Assembly (NCBI GenBank): GCA_035656635.1
Contig: DASRSD010000055.1
Location: forward strand, 1 to 42,553
Length of the DNA: 42,553 bases
Origin: Pirellulales bacterium
GTDB lineage: Bacteria > Planctomycetota > Planctomycetia > Pirellulales > JADZDJ01
Reading direction: 5' to 3'
Below are positions 28,650-37,127 of the stretch, in pieces. The first letter of the stretch is position 1, and the number at the start of each line of letters is the position of its first letter. Made by a program: the position numbers and the translations under genes. The notes beneath the pieces were generated by a model. It saw nothing but the letters and a program-made list of their open reading frames with translations. It made no database searches and was not told the DNA's origin.

Positions 28650-31349
28650 ATGCGAACGCGGTGGCCAATTCTGCTGGCAAGTTGCGCCGGCGTGCTTTTC
28701 GCAATTCAAGCGGCCCGTCCTGCCGACGATGCGGCGACGAAGGACAGCTTCAAGCCCGCGGCGGCGGCGGAAAAAAAAGCATCACCTGGGCAAGCGCCCA
28801 AAGTCAGCACCGAATTTCGCACGTCCCCGGGCTTTGAGGTCGAGCGGTTGTACACCGTGCCCAAGGAAGAGCAGGGCTCCTGGGTGAGCATGGCCACCGA
28901 CAACAAGGGGCGGCTGATCGTTAGCGATCAAAACACCAAAGGGTTATATCGCGTCACGCCGCCAGCCATCGGCAGCAACGAAGAAACGAAAGTTGAAAAG
29001 CTCGATGCCAAAATTACCGGCGCCCAAGGCATGCTGTATGCCTTCGACAGTTTATATGTGGTCGTCAACCATGGGCGTGACAGCGGCTTGTATCGGCTGC
29101 GTGACACCAAGGGGACCGACCAGTTCGACGAAATCGTCAAGCTGCACGAGTTTCATGGGCCGATGGGCGAACACGGTCCGCATGCCATTAAGCTTTCTCC
29201 GGACGGCAAATCGCTATTTATTGTGTGCGGCAATCACACGGAGCTGCCGTGGGACACCATCATGCCGCGCCAGCCGAGTGCGGCGGATATGCAAGCGCAT
29301 CCGGAATACACTTCGCGCCTGCCGGTCACTTGGGACGAAGATTTAATTTTGCCGCGACTGTGGGATCCCAACGGCCATGCCGTGGGACGCATGGCGCCGG
29401 GCGGATACATCGTGCAGACCGATCCCGAAGGCAAAACGTGGAACATGTACAGTGCCGGGTACCGCAACTGTTACGACATGGATTTCAACGCCGATGGCGA
29501 ATTGTTCGCCTACGATTCGGACATGGAATGGGACATGGGCTTGCCGTGGTATCGGCCCACGCGGTTGGTGCACGCCTCGGCCGGAAGTGACTTCGGCTGG
29601 CGCAGCGGGGCCGGCGATTGGCCTTGGTATTATGTCGACAGCTTAGCGCCGGCCGCCGACATGGGGCCCGGCTCGCCGGTGGGTGTGATCTTCGGTTATG
29701 GGACGAAATTTCCCGCGAAATATCAGCGGGCCTTGTTCGCTTGCGATTGGACCTATGGCACGATTTACGCGGTCACGCTGGAGCCGGAAGGCTCGAGCTA
29801 TAAAGCGATCAAGGAAGAATTTCTATCGCGCAATGCGTTGCCGCTGACCGATATTGTGGTCGGCAAAGACGGCGCGCTGTATTTCATTGTCGGCGGGCGA
29901 AATTTGCAATCGGAATTGTTCCGCGTTAGGTACGTTGGGCCGGAATCGACCGAGCCGGTTGATTATCACGATTCGCGCAATGCCGATCAGCGCGAAATCC
30001 GCCACAAACTGGAAGCGCTGCAAAGAAAGGTGGCGGACACTTCGAAAGCGGTCGTCGATTTGGCGTGGCCCGCGTTGGGTAGCTCCGACCGCCTATTGCG
30101 ATTTGACGCGCGCGCGGCACTGGAATTTCAACCCGTGGAATTGTGGCAGGATAAAGTTTTGATGGCCACCGATCCGGAGACACTCATCACCGGCGCGGTG
30201 GCCATTGCCCATCAGGCCGACAAAAAAATTCTGCCGCGGCTGCTGGAAGCGCTGAACCAATTAGATTTTGACAAGCTCACCACGTTTCAACAGTTGGAAT
30301 TGCTGCGAGATTACGAGCTGGCCATTATTCGCCTGGGTCCACTCGCTGCCGCCCAGCAGGAAGCGCTAATCAAACGCTTGGATGCCCATTATCCCGGCGG
30401 CAACGATTTGGTGAATCGCGAACTGTGCAATTTGCTGTGTGCGTTACAATCGCCCACGGTGGTGGCCAAAACCATGCCGCTGTTGGCGGCGCCCAGCCCG
30501 CAGGTGAAGGAGGAATTTGGCGATTTACTAGGCCGCAACACGCAATTCGCCCGGCCGATTGCCGCCATGCTGGAACATCATCCCGATCAGCAAAAAATTG
30601 CCTACGTGTATGCTCTGCGCGTGGTCAAGGCGGGCTGGACGCCAGACCAGCGAGCGGCATTCTTCAATTGTCTGCGCGAACTCAGCCATGCTAGCGGCGG
30701 CTTCAGCTTCCAAAAATATCTGAACAACATTGGCAACGAGGCCTACGACAATTGCACCAATGCCGAGCGCCTGGCCATCGAAGCCGCCGGCGCCCGGAAG
30801 CCGTATGTTCCCCCGGTGCTGCCCAAGCCGGAGGGGCCAACCCACGATTGGACTGCCGAGGAAGTGTTGCAGTTGGCGACGAACGCAAACGCGCTCAATC
30901 ATCGCGATTTCCGCAAAGGACGCACCACGTTCGCCGCAGCCCGCTGCATTGTGTGTCATCGTTTTGGCGGCGACGGTGGCTCGACCGGTCCTGATTTAAC
31001 ACAACTGGCCGGCCGCTACAGCATGAAAGATTTAGTGCAAAAAATCAGCGAGCCGAACAAAGCCATTTCGGATCAATACCGGGCGAAAATGGTGGTCACG
31101 ACCGGCGGCAAATCTTACACGGGCCGAGTGGTCAAAGACGAAGGGGGGAAAATCGTATTGCTGACCGATCCGGAAGATTCAACCAAGACGGTCACCATTT
31201 CCCGCGACGAAATTGAAGACATGCACGATTCGCCCGTGTCGCTGATGCCCACCGGGTTGCTCAAGCCGCTGAACGAGCAAGAAGTGCTGAACCTGTTGGC
31301 GTATTTGCTCTCGCGCGGCAATCCGCAAGATGCGATGTTTGCGAAATAA
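28650..31349 (+). CDS. PVC-type exported beta-propeller / HEAT / cytochrome c protein
   Basis: An 899-residue exported protein of a type expanded in Planctomycetota. Signal peptide MRTRWPILLASCAGVLFAIQ; GGGGGA before the ATG at 28650 supports this start over 28623. Residues about 55-430 are a sugar/sorbosone dehydrogenase-like beta-propeller (SWVSMATDNKGRLIVSDQNT, GEHGPHAIKLSPDGKSLFIV, PLTDIVVGKDGALYFIVGG). Residues about 450-690 are helical HEAT-like repeats. Residues about 745-885 are the planctomycete heme-binding cytochrome c domain, with CIVCH at 766-770 and GSTGPDLTQLAGRYSMKDL. The proteins are periplasmic and presumably pass electrons from an oxidised sugar or alcohol; the substrate is unknown. 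The thioredoxin-fold gene 29 bases downstream probably shares the transcript. Confidence 0.9.
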   Translation: MRTRWPILLASCAGVLFAIQAARPADDAATKDSFKPAAAAEKKASPGQAPKVSTEFRTSPGFEVERLYTVPKEEQGSWVSMATDNKGRLIVSDQNTKGLYRVTPPAIGSNEETKVEKLDAKITGAQGMLYAFDSLYVVVNHGRDSGLYRLRDTKGTDQFDEIVKLHEFHGPMGEHGPHAIKLSPDGKSLFIVCGNHTELPWDTIMPRQPSAADMQAHPEYTSRLPVTWDEDLILPRLWDPNGHAVGRMAPGGYIVQTDPEGKTWNMYSAGYRNCYDMDFNADGELFAYDSDMEWDMGLPWYRPTRLVHASAGSDFGWRSGAGDWPWYYVDSLAPAADMGPGSPVGVIFGYGTKFPAKYQRALFACDWTYGTIYAVTLEPEGSSYKAIKEEFLSRNALPLTDIVVGKDGALYFIVGGRNLQSELFRVRYVGPESTEPVDYHDSRNADQREIRHKLEALQRKVADTSKAVVDLAWPALGSSDRLLRFDARAALEFQPVELWQDKVLMATDPETLITGAVAIAHQADKKILPRLLEALNQLDFDKLTTFQQLELLRDYELAIIRLGPLAAAQQEALIKRLDAHYPGGNDLVNRELCNLLCALQSPTVVAKTMPLLAAPSPQVKEEFGDLLGRNTQFARPIAAMLEHHPDQQKIAYVYALRVVKAGWTPDQRAAFFNCLRELSHASGGFSFQKYLNNIGNEAYDNCTNAERLAIEAAGARKPYVPPVLPKPEGPTHDWTAEEVLQLATNANALNHRDFRKGRTTFAAARCIVCHRFGGDGGSTGPDLTQLAGRYSMKDLVQKISEPNKAISDQYRAKMVVTTGGKSYTGRVVKDEGGKIVLLTDPEDSTKTVTISRDEIEDMHDSPVSLMPTGLLKPLNEQEVLNLLAYLLSRGNPQDAMFAK

Positions 31350-31378
31350 CGCCGCGGGCTTCAACAAACGGAGTTTTT

Positions 31379-32656
31379 ATGGAGATGCGACTGAGGATGA
31401 CCAAACTCATGATGTGGGGGCCGCTGCTGTTGGGCGGCATTCTGCTAGCCACGGCGCAATTCGACGCAGCTTTTGCCGCGCAGCCCAAGCCGCTGGAAAT
31501 TGGTCAGCCGGCGCCGGATTTCAAATTGCCTGGAGTCGATGGCCAAACGCACAAGCTGGCCGATTATGCCGCCGCCAAAGTGCTGGCGGTGGTGTTTACG
31601 TGCAATCACTGTCCCGCGGCGCAGGCATATGAAGATCGCATTATTCAGCTCGATAAAGATTTCAAAAGCCGCGGCGTGGCGCTGGTGGCAATAAATCCCA
31701 ACGATCCCCATTCTTTGCGGCTCGATGAGTTGGGCTACACCGATTTAAGCGACTCGCTCGCGGAAATGAAAATTCGCGCCAAAGAAAAAAACTTCACGTT
31801 CCCCTATTTGTACGATGGCGATACGCAAGAAGTGGCCGCCGCATACGGCGTGTTGGCCACGCCGCATGTGTTTGTGTTCGATGCCGACCGCAAGCTGCGC
31901 TACCAGGGGCGCGTCGACAATTCCGATGTGCACCAGGTCACGTCGCAAGATGCCCGCAACGCCATCGAGGCCGTGCTGGCCGGCAAACCGGTCGCCGTGG
32001 AAACGACGCGGGTCTTCGGCTGCTCGACCAAATGGGCCGACAAGCAGCAAACGGCCGTTAGCTCGATCAAAAAGTGGGATGAAGAACCGGTAACGCTGGA
32101 AACCATCGATTTGGACGGAATCAAAAAGCTGGCGAAAAACAATAGCAGCCCCGCCGAAAAGCCGGACAGCACGATGAAACAAGCTAAGGCCGTCGAAGAC
32201 AAAGCAACCGACGCCGCCAACACAGCGCCGGGCAAAGCCACCGAGGAAAAAGACGCTCATCCCGGCAAGTTGCTGCTGGTAAACTTGTGGGCCTCATCGT
32301 GCGGCGATTGCGTGGCGGAAATGCCTGACCTGGTGACGATGAATCGCATGTACCGCAAGCGTCCCTTCGAGTTTATCACCATTAGCTTGGACGAGCCCGC
32401 AGATAAAGATCAGGCGCAAAAAGCGCTGCAAGAAGCCCACGCCTCGGGCAAAAACTATTTGTTCACCGGCGAAGATAAGGACAAGCTGGCCGTCGCTCTC
32501 GATCCGCAGTGGCAGGGCCCCACTCCCTATACCATGCTGATAGCGCCCGGGGGCAAAGTAATTTATCGCCACGACGGCGCAATCGACGCGCTGGAGCTGA
32601 AACGGGCGATTGTCGATTATCTAGGCCGGACCTACGCTGGCCGCGCGAGCAAATAG
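31379..32656 (+). CDS. Exported protein with two thioredoxin-fold domains
   Basis: A 425-residue protein. The signal segment is MMWGPLLLGGILLATAQF and following, with a cut near FAA. Domain 1 (about 38-205) is a redoxin/AhpC-TSA fold: GQPAPDFKLPGVDGQTHKLA, VVFTCNHCPAA with CNHC at 75-78, GVLATPHVFVFDADRKLRYQ. Domain 2 (about 298-420) is TlpA/ResA-like: LLLVNLWASSCGDCVAEMPD with Cys308 and Cys311, and YTMLIAPGGKVIYRHDG with the cis-Pro region. A charged Ala/Lys linker joins them. Such proteins move reducing power to periplasmic thiols; one task is heme-site Cys reduction during cytochrome c assembly. Position 29 bases after a CxxCH-cytochrome gene fits that, but it is inference. Confidence 0.85.
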   Translation: MEMRLRMTKLMMWGPLLLGGILLATAQFDAAFAAQPKPLEIGQPAPDFKLPGVDGQTHKLADYAAAKVLAVVFTCNHCPAAQAYEDRIIQLDKDFKSRGVALVAINPNDPHSLRLDELGYTDLSDSLAEMKIRAKEKNFTFPYLYDGDTQEVAAAYGVLATPHVFVFDADRKLRYQGRVDNSDVHQVTSQDARNAIEAVLAGKPVAVETTRVFGCSTKWADKQQTAVSSIKKWDEEPVTLETIDLDGIKKLAKNNSSPAEKPDSTMKQAKAVEDKATDAANTAPGKATEEKDAHPGKLLLVNLWASSCGDCVAEMPDLVTMNRMYRKRPFEFITISLDEPADKDQAQKALQEAHASGKNYLFTGEDKDKLAVALDPQWQGPTPYTMLIAPGGKVIYRHDGAIDALELKRAIVDYLGRTYAGRASK

Positions 32657-32674
32657 GAATTCTTAGGTTCGGCA

Positions 32675-33172
32675 ATGATTCCAGAGATTTTGAACAGCAA
32701 TGCCATGACGCTCGATTTTTTGCGTCGGCTTGTGGATGATGTTCCCGATGAACTGATGACAAAACAACCGCCCGGGGTGGTGAACCATCCGGCCTGGGTT
32801 TTGGGACACTTGGTATACAGCCTGGAAGCCATCGGAGGCGAAATGGGCCTGTCGTCGTGGCTCCCTGCCGATTGGCAGCCGCGCTTTGGAACGGGGAGCA
32901 TTCCCAGCGACCATCGCGAGGCATATCCGTCCAAGGAATCGCTGTTGGCCGCGCTGGCCGATTGCCAGCATCGCATTACCAAGCAGTTCGCCGTGCTTGG
33001 CGAACATGGTTTACAGCACGCCTTACCCGACGAAAAGCATCGCGCGTTCTTCCCCACCATCGGCCATGCTGTCTTGCACATTTTAACGGCACATGCGGCG
33101 CTGCACGTCGGCCAAATCACCATCTGGCGGCGAGCCGTGGGCTTGGAGCCACTACACAAATTCTTTGTGTAA
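32675..33172 (+). CDS. DinB family protein
   Basis: A 165-residue four-helix-bundle protein of the DinB/YfiT type. The usual metal-binding His pattern is present: VVNHPAWVLGHL (His38, His45) and LTAHAALHVGQITIW (His140, His144). DinB-fold proteins in the bacillithiol or mycothiol pathways act as thiol transferases, but most, including this form, have no known substrate. It starts 19 bases after the thioredoxin-fold gene, so the three genes from 28650 may form an operon. It is convergent with the antitoxin gene downstream. Confidence 0.85.
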   Translation: MIPEILNSNAMTLDFLRRLVDDVPDELMTKQPPGVVNHPAWVLGHLVYSLEAIGGEMGLSSWLPADWQPRFGTGSIPSDHREAYPSKESLLAALADCQHRITKQFAVLGEHGLQHALPDEKHRAFFPTIGHAVLHILTAHAALHVGQITIWRRAVGLEPLHKFFV

Positions 33173-33219
33173 TCGCCGACATGTTGCACAATGCCTGACT
33201 GCGGCAAATCGCATCTAGT

Positions 33220-33471
33220 TTAATGCGATTCAATTTTTTCCCGTACCCATTGCCTAACAAGCTGGGCGTCGGTGATCCCTTGAGACTTTGCCATTTGGTG
33301 AACCGCCTCAGCCTCAGCGCCCGCCAGTGGCAAAGTCAGAAATTGCTTACTTTCGAAAACAGGTTCGCTAACTTCTTCGAGTTCGTGGTCGAAGTCGGTC
33401 ACATCGTGAGCGTCCCAGAACTTGGCCAATTCACGAATCGAGTCAGTTTGCGGCAAGGGAGAAGTGTTCAT
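33220..33471 (-). CDS. CopG-type antitoxin (BrnA-like), partner of BrnT
   Basis: An 83-residue protein with the CopG-antitoxin pattern: SIRELAKFWDAHDVTDFDHE and LTLPLAGAEAEAVHQMAKSQ, then DAQLVRQWVREKIE. Such antitoxins bind the cognate toxin and repress their own operon. The ATG at 33471 overlaps the toxin stop as ATGA, so I choose it over the ATG at 33483. The toxin gene upstream is frameshifted, so this antitoxin may be an orphan. Confidence 0.8.
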   Translation of the reverse strand: MNTSPLPQTDSIRELAKFWDAHDVTDFDHELEEVSEPVFESKQFLTLPLAGAEAEAVHQMAKSQGITDAQLVRQWVREKIESH

Positions 33472-33751
33472 CGATTTTTCCATTGCTTGTATCGAGCTTT
33501 TTCTTTCTCGGTCATCGGGCGCGCGGTCACAGGATACCCGTTGCCGTCAGGAAAGCTAATGATAACACAAAACAGATATCGGCCCGTCGTCGTTTGCCCC
33601 AGAATGTAGTAAACCGGATTTTTGCCTTGCGATTTTGCCCGTAGCACCAACGGCGCGCTAAAGCATATTGTTCCACTTCGCTGGGAGTCACGCCATGAGT
33701 CGCAATATGCTCAATTCTATCTTGTGGCCAGATAAGTTGGTGGATTTTCAT
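33468..33751 (-). pseudogene. BrnT-like toxin, single-base frameshift
   Basis: The start MKIHQLIWPQDRIEHIATHG (33751) continues as VTPSEVEQYALA and then loses the frame at about 33655. Adding one C in the GCGCGCCG run gives ALARPLVLRAKSQGKNPVYY and on to GRYLFCVIISFPDGNGYP, ARPMTEKEKARYKQW and a stop at 33468. This is a full BrnT-type ribonuclease toxin of about 94 residues. BrnT toxins cleave RNA and pair with a downstream antitoxin, as here. In the present form only the first 34 codons or an N-terminally cut 60-residue piece can be made. Either inactivation, or an error at a short C run. Confidence 0.75.
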
Positions 33752-33896
33752 GGACGCCATGCTATCGCTTTTCGTGAAACAGAACCACAATTACGGCGCC
33801 CAACGAACCGGAGGTAGTCGGCTTAAAACCCATCCAGCGCCCACTTGCCAGGCCGCGACTTCTGCGATAGGTTAAAGTGTTTAACCACTGGCACGG

Positions 33897-35147
33897 ATGA
33901 ACTTTATGATTGCTCGCCCCGACACACAACGGATTGTTATTACCGGGGTGGGGCTGACCGCGCCCGGGGCGAATAACTTGGGCGAGTTTCGCTCCAATTT
34001 GCTGGCCGGGCGTAGCGCCGTGCGGCCTTACGAAATTCGCTACGTGGGCGCCACGGTGGCGGGCATTTGCGAGTACGACGAGCTGCGCTACCAAAAGAAG
34101 AAGGAAGTCCGCCGCGGCACCCGGGCCGGCAGCATCGGCATTTACTGCGCCAACGAGGCCATTTCCAACGCCGGACTCGATTGGGCGAACCTCGATAAAG
34201 CCAATGTCGGCGTGTATGTGGGCGTCACCGAGCATGGCAACGTCGAAACCGAGAACGAAATTTATCAGCTGAAAGAGTTCGATTACGACACGAAGTTTTG
34301 GTCGCACCATCACAATCCGCGGACCGTGGCCAACAATCCGGCGGGGGAAATTTCGCTCAGCCTGGGCATTACCGGGCCGCACTATACGATTGGCGCTGCT
34401 TGTGCCGCCGGCAATGCTGGAGTGATTCAAGGGGCCCAAATGTTGCTGCTGGGCGAGTGCGATGTGGCCTTGGCCGGCGGCGTGTCGGAAAGCATTCACA
34501 CGTTTGGAATTTTTGCCAGCTTCAAAGCCCAGGGGGCGCTGGCCTGGCACGATGATCCCACCAAAGCCTCGCGTCCCTTCGATGCCCAGCGCACCGGCAT
34601 TGTCGTGGCCGAGGGAGGCTGCATGTATGTGCTGGAACGAATGAGTGATGCCAAAGATCGCGGCGCAAAAATTTACGGCGAGGTGGCCGGTTGGGCCATC
34701 AACAGCGATGCCAGCGATTTTGTGATGCCCAATCCCGAGCGGCAGGCGCAGTGCATGCAATCGGCCTTGCGGCGTGCGGGGATGGGGGCCGAAGAGGTCG
34801 ATATTGTCAGCACGCACGCCACCGGCACCACTTCCGGCGATGCCCAGGAGTGCGCGGCCTTGCGGCAAGTGTTCGGCGGCAGCAGCATCACGCGGTTCAA
34901 CAACACCAAAAGTTACATTGGGCATGCGATGGGCGCAGCCGGCGCGTTGGAACTGGCGGGCAACCTGCCGGCCTTTAGCGATGGCGCCTGTCATCCGACC
35001 ATCAATTTGGAACAAGTCGATCCAGAGTGTCGGCTGGAGGGTTTGATTGTGAACGAGCCGCGCGAACTGCCGAAGGTCGACACCATTTTGAATAATTCAT
35101 TTGGCATGCTGGGAATTAATTCGGTGGTGGTGGTGACGCGCGTATAA
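33897..35147 (+). CDS. Beta-ketoacyl-ACP synthase II family (FabF-like), dedicated cluster copy
   Basis: A 416-residue condensing enzyme of the KAS I/II type. It begins RIVITGVGLTAPGANNLGEF. The catalytic triad is intact: Cys169 in IGAACAAGNAGV, His307 in STHATGTTSGD and His343 in YIGHAMGAAGALE; RPFDAQRTGIVVAEGG is the usual gatekeeping region. It elongates an ACP-bound acyl chain with malonyl-ACP, in the cytoplasm. It is first in a plus-strand set with ACP, two CrtI-like flavoproteins, FabZ-like and FabI-like enzymes. The sequence is closer to specialised planctomycete copies than to a housekeeping FabF in the lid region, an impression from the text alone. Start 33897 or 33906 (both ATG); no clear ribosome site. 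Confidence 0.9.
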   Translation: MNFMIARPDTQRIVITGVGLTAPGANNLGEFRSNLLAGRSAVRPYEIRYVGATVAGICEYDELRYQKKKEVRRGTRAGSIGIYCANEAISNAGLDWANLDKANVGVYVGVTEHGNVETENEIYQLKEFDYDTKFWSHHHNPRTVANNPAGEISLSLGITGPHYTIGAACAAGNAGVIQGAQMLLLGECDVALAGGVSESIHTFGIFASFKAQGALAWHDDPTKASRPFDAQRTGIVVAEGGCMYVLERMSDAKDRGAKIYGEVAGWAINSDASDFVMPNPERQAQCMQSALRRAGMGAEEVDIVSTHATGTTSGDAQECAALRQVFGGSSITRFNNTKSYIGHAMGAAGALELAGNLPAFSDGACHPTINLEQVDPECRLEGLIVNEPRELPKVDTILNNSFGMLGINSVVVVTRV

Positions 35148-35208
35148 TTTAAGTGCACACTGTGTTAAGTTGAAGTTTTTAGTCTTGGGAATTGTTGGAG
35201 TGTGAAGC

Positions 35209-35469
35209 ATGACGGCGACGGACATTCGGGATGAACTGATCAATATTCTGTCCGATATTGTGCCCGACGAGGATTTGAGCAACCTCGACAACGATAAGCC
35301 GTTGCGCGAGCAAATCGAGCTGGATAGCATGGATTTTCTCGACATTGTGATGGAACTCCGCAAGCGCTACCGCATCCAAATTCCCGAGGACGATTACGTT
35401 CACCTGGCCACGCTTTCCAGCACGGTGAAGTACTTGGAGCCGCTGATGAGCGGTTTGCAGCGCGCCTAA
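35209..35469 (+). CDS. Acyl carrier protein
   Basis: An 86-residue acidic carrier protein. The phosphopantetheine attachment Ser is residue 40 in EQIELDSMDFLDIVMELRKR; the motif is DSMD rather than the DSLD/DSLE of housekeeping ACPs. It carries the growing acyl chain as a thioester after activation by a 4'-phosphopantetheinyl transferase, not found in the window. TTGGAG lies seven bases before the ATG. The position between a ketosynthase and the flavoproteins suggests that the flavoproteins act on this carrier's cargo. Confidence 0.92.
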   Translation: MTATDIRDELINILSDIVPDEDLSNLDNDKPLREQIELDSMDFLDIVMELRKRYRIQIPEDDYVHLATLSSTVKYLEPLMSGLQRA

Positions 35470-35507
35470 TTGGCGCCGCTTTGTGCCTCGCAATTCCGCG
35501 TCCTGCC

Positions 35508-37061
35508 ATGTACGACGTGATTATCATTGGCGCCGGCATGTCGGGGTTAGCGGCCGGCATTCGCCTGGCCATGTTCGACCGCCGGGTGTGCATTCTGGAG
35601 CGGCATTACGCGATTGGCGGCTTGAATTCTTACTATCGGCTTGATGACCGTAATTACGACGTCGGCTTGCACGCACTTACCAATTACGCCCCGCGCGGGG
35701 CCAAGCATGGCCCGTTGCCGCGGCTGATGCGACAGTTGCGGTTGAGTTGGGACGAATTCGAGCTGGCCGAGCAAAATGGCTCGGTCATTGCATTTCCGGA
35801 CGTGCGCTTGCAATTCGATAACGATCCAGCACGGTTGGCTGCGGAAATTGTGCGCGCCTTTCCGGCGGAGCGCGACCATTACCCGCGCATGCTGGCGGCA
35901 CTGTTGAATTATGAGGAGCTCCAATCGCCGCAGGCTGCCACTTCAGCGCGGGAAATGTTGGCCGGCACGCTTCGCGATCCGCAGTTAATCGAAATGTTGT
36001 TGTGCCCGGTGATGTTTTACGGCAGCGCGACCGAGCACGATCTGGATTGGGGCTCGTTCAGCGTGTTATTTCGGGCAATTTTTCTAGAAGGTTTGTGTCG
36101 GCCGCGCGGCGGCATTCGCACGATCTTGAAGCCACTGGTGCAGCGGTTCAAGCAGTTGGGGGGCGAACTGCGATTGCACAGCGGCGTGCAGCAAATTTCT
36201 GCCGATCGTGGCGAAGTGGTCCACGTCGTGCTGGACGACGGCGCCGAGTTGACTGCACGGCAGGTGATTTCGTCGGCCGGCTGGAACGAAACCATGCGGC
36301 TGTGCGCGGCCACACCAGAGAAAGTCGAAGCCATTGCTCAACCCTCTCCCTTTGGGAGAGGGCAGGGTGAGGGCGTCGGAAGTCGAACAGGCAGCCTCGC
36401 CTCAACTCTCTCCCACAGTGAGAACGCGCAGCGCCCGCAACAGCCTGCCGGTCCTGTCGGCCGAATGACATTCTTCGAATCGATTTGCACGCTGGATTGC
36501 CAGCCGCGCGATTTGGGATTTGCCGACACCATTGTGTTCTACAACGATGCGCCGCGGTTCGATTATGCCCGGCCGGATGATTTTGCCGATCTGCGCAGCG
36601 GCATTGTGTGTTCGCCCAACAATTACCAATACGCGGCGGGGGAAGAAAATGGCGACAGCACTGGCCTGCAAGCGTTGGGAAACGCCAAATTACCCCAGCC
36701 CGTCGAAGGGACGATTCGCCTTACAGCCCTGGCGAATTTCGATCGTTGGGCCGCGCTGGGGCCGGAAGATTATTCATTTCAAAAGCAACATTGGCGCCAG
36801 CGGCTGTTGGATTCCGCGGCTCGGTTTATCCCGAATGTTTCGCAGCATGTGGTGGCTCACGATACGTTCACGCCCCGCACGATTCGCCATTTCACCGGTC
36901 ACGACTACGGGGCGGTATACGGCGCGCCGCAAAAACGGTACGATGCAAGCACCCCCTTCGATCATGTGTTTGTGTGCGGCGCCGACCAAGGTTATGTGGG
37001 CATCGTTGGCACGCTGACCAGCGGCATTCAAGTGGCGAACATGCTGTTGCAGCGAGTTTAG
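35508..37061 (+). CDS. CrtI-like FAD-dependent desaturase/isomerase 1
   Basis: A 517-residue flavoprotein of the phytoene-desaturase/CrtISO/RetSat type. N-terminal FAD dinucleotide fold: VIIIGAGMSGLAAG (Gly8, Gly10, Gly13) with Glu31 of the second strand in CILERHYAIGGLNSYY. Near the C-terminus is GADQGYVGIVGTLTSG, the family's second FAD motif. Such enzymes introduce, shift or isomerise carbon-carbon double bonds in long isoprenoid or acyl chains. Here the ACP gene upstream makes an acyl-ACP substrate more likely than a carotenoid; there is no phytoene synthase in the window. Residues about 279-318 are an inserted repeat-encoded segment (SPFGRGQGEGV and more) absent from its paralogue. ATG at 35508 is preferred to GTG at 35481, since the FAD fold begins directly there. 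Confidence 0.82.
   Translation: MYDVIIIGAGMSGLAAGIRLAMFDRRVCILERHYAIGGLNSYYRLDDRNYDVGLHALTNYAPRGAKHGPLPRLMRQLRLSWDEFELAEQNGSVIAFPDVRLQFDNDPARLAAEIVRAFPAERDHYPRMLAALLNYEELQSPQAATSAREMLAGTLRDPQLIEMLLCPVMFYGSATEHDLDWGSFSVLFRAIFLEGLCRPRGGIRTILKPLVQRFKQLGGELRLHSGVQQISADRGEVVHVVLDDGAELTARQVISSAGWNETMRLCAATPEKVEAIAQPSPFGRGQGEGVGSRTGSLASTLSHSENAQRPQQPAGPVGRMTFFESICTLDCQPRDLGFADTIVFYNDAPRFDYARPDDFADLRSGIVCSPNNYQYAAGEENGDSTGLQALGNAKLPQPVEGTIRLTALANFDRWAALGPEDYSFQKQHWRQRLLDSAARFIPNVSQHVVAHDTFTPRTIRHFTGHDYGAVYGAPQKRYDASTPFDHVFVCGADQGYVGIVGTLTSGIQVANMLLQRV
36340..36460 (+). repeat. REP-like hairpin repeat inserted in frame in desaturase 1
   Basis: CCCTCTCCC-TTT-GGGAGAGGG (36342-36362) is a perfect 9-base stem, followed by GCAGGGTGAGGG and about 90 further bases with CTCTCTCCC. 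It adds about 40 residues in frame. Confidence 0.7.
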
Positions 37062-37127
37062 CCCCGGCGGCCACGACGGGGACCCTGTGCAATTTTTCCC
37101 GCCGCAGCCGGCGGGAGCTAACCGAAG

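Noticed and set aside
33762-35015. 417-codon minus-strand frame opposite the ketosynthase
   Set aside because: Antisense of a well supported gene, with His/Gly/Arg-rich shadow composition.
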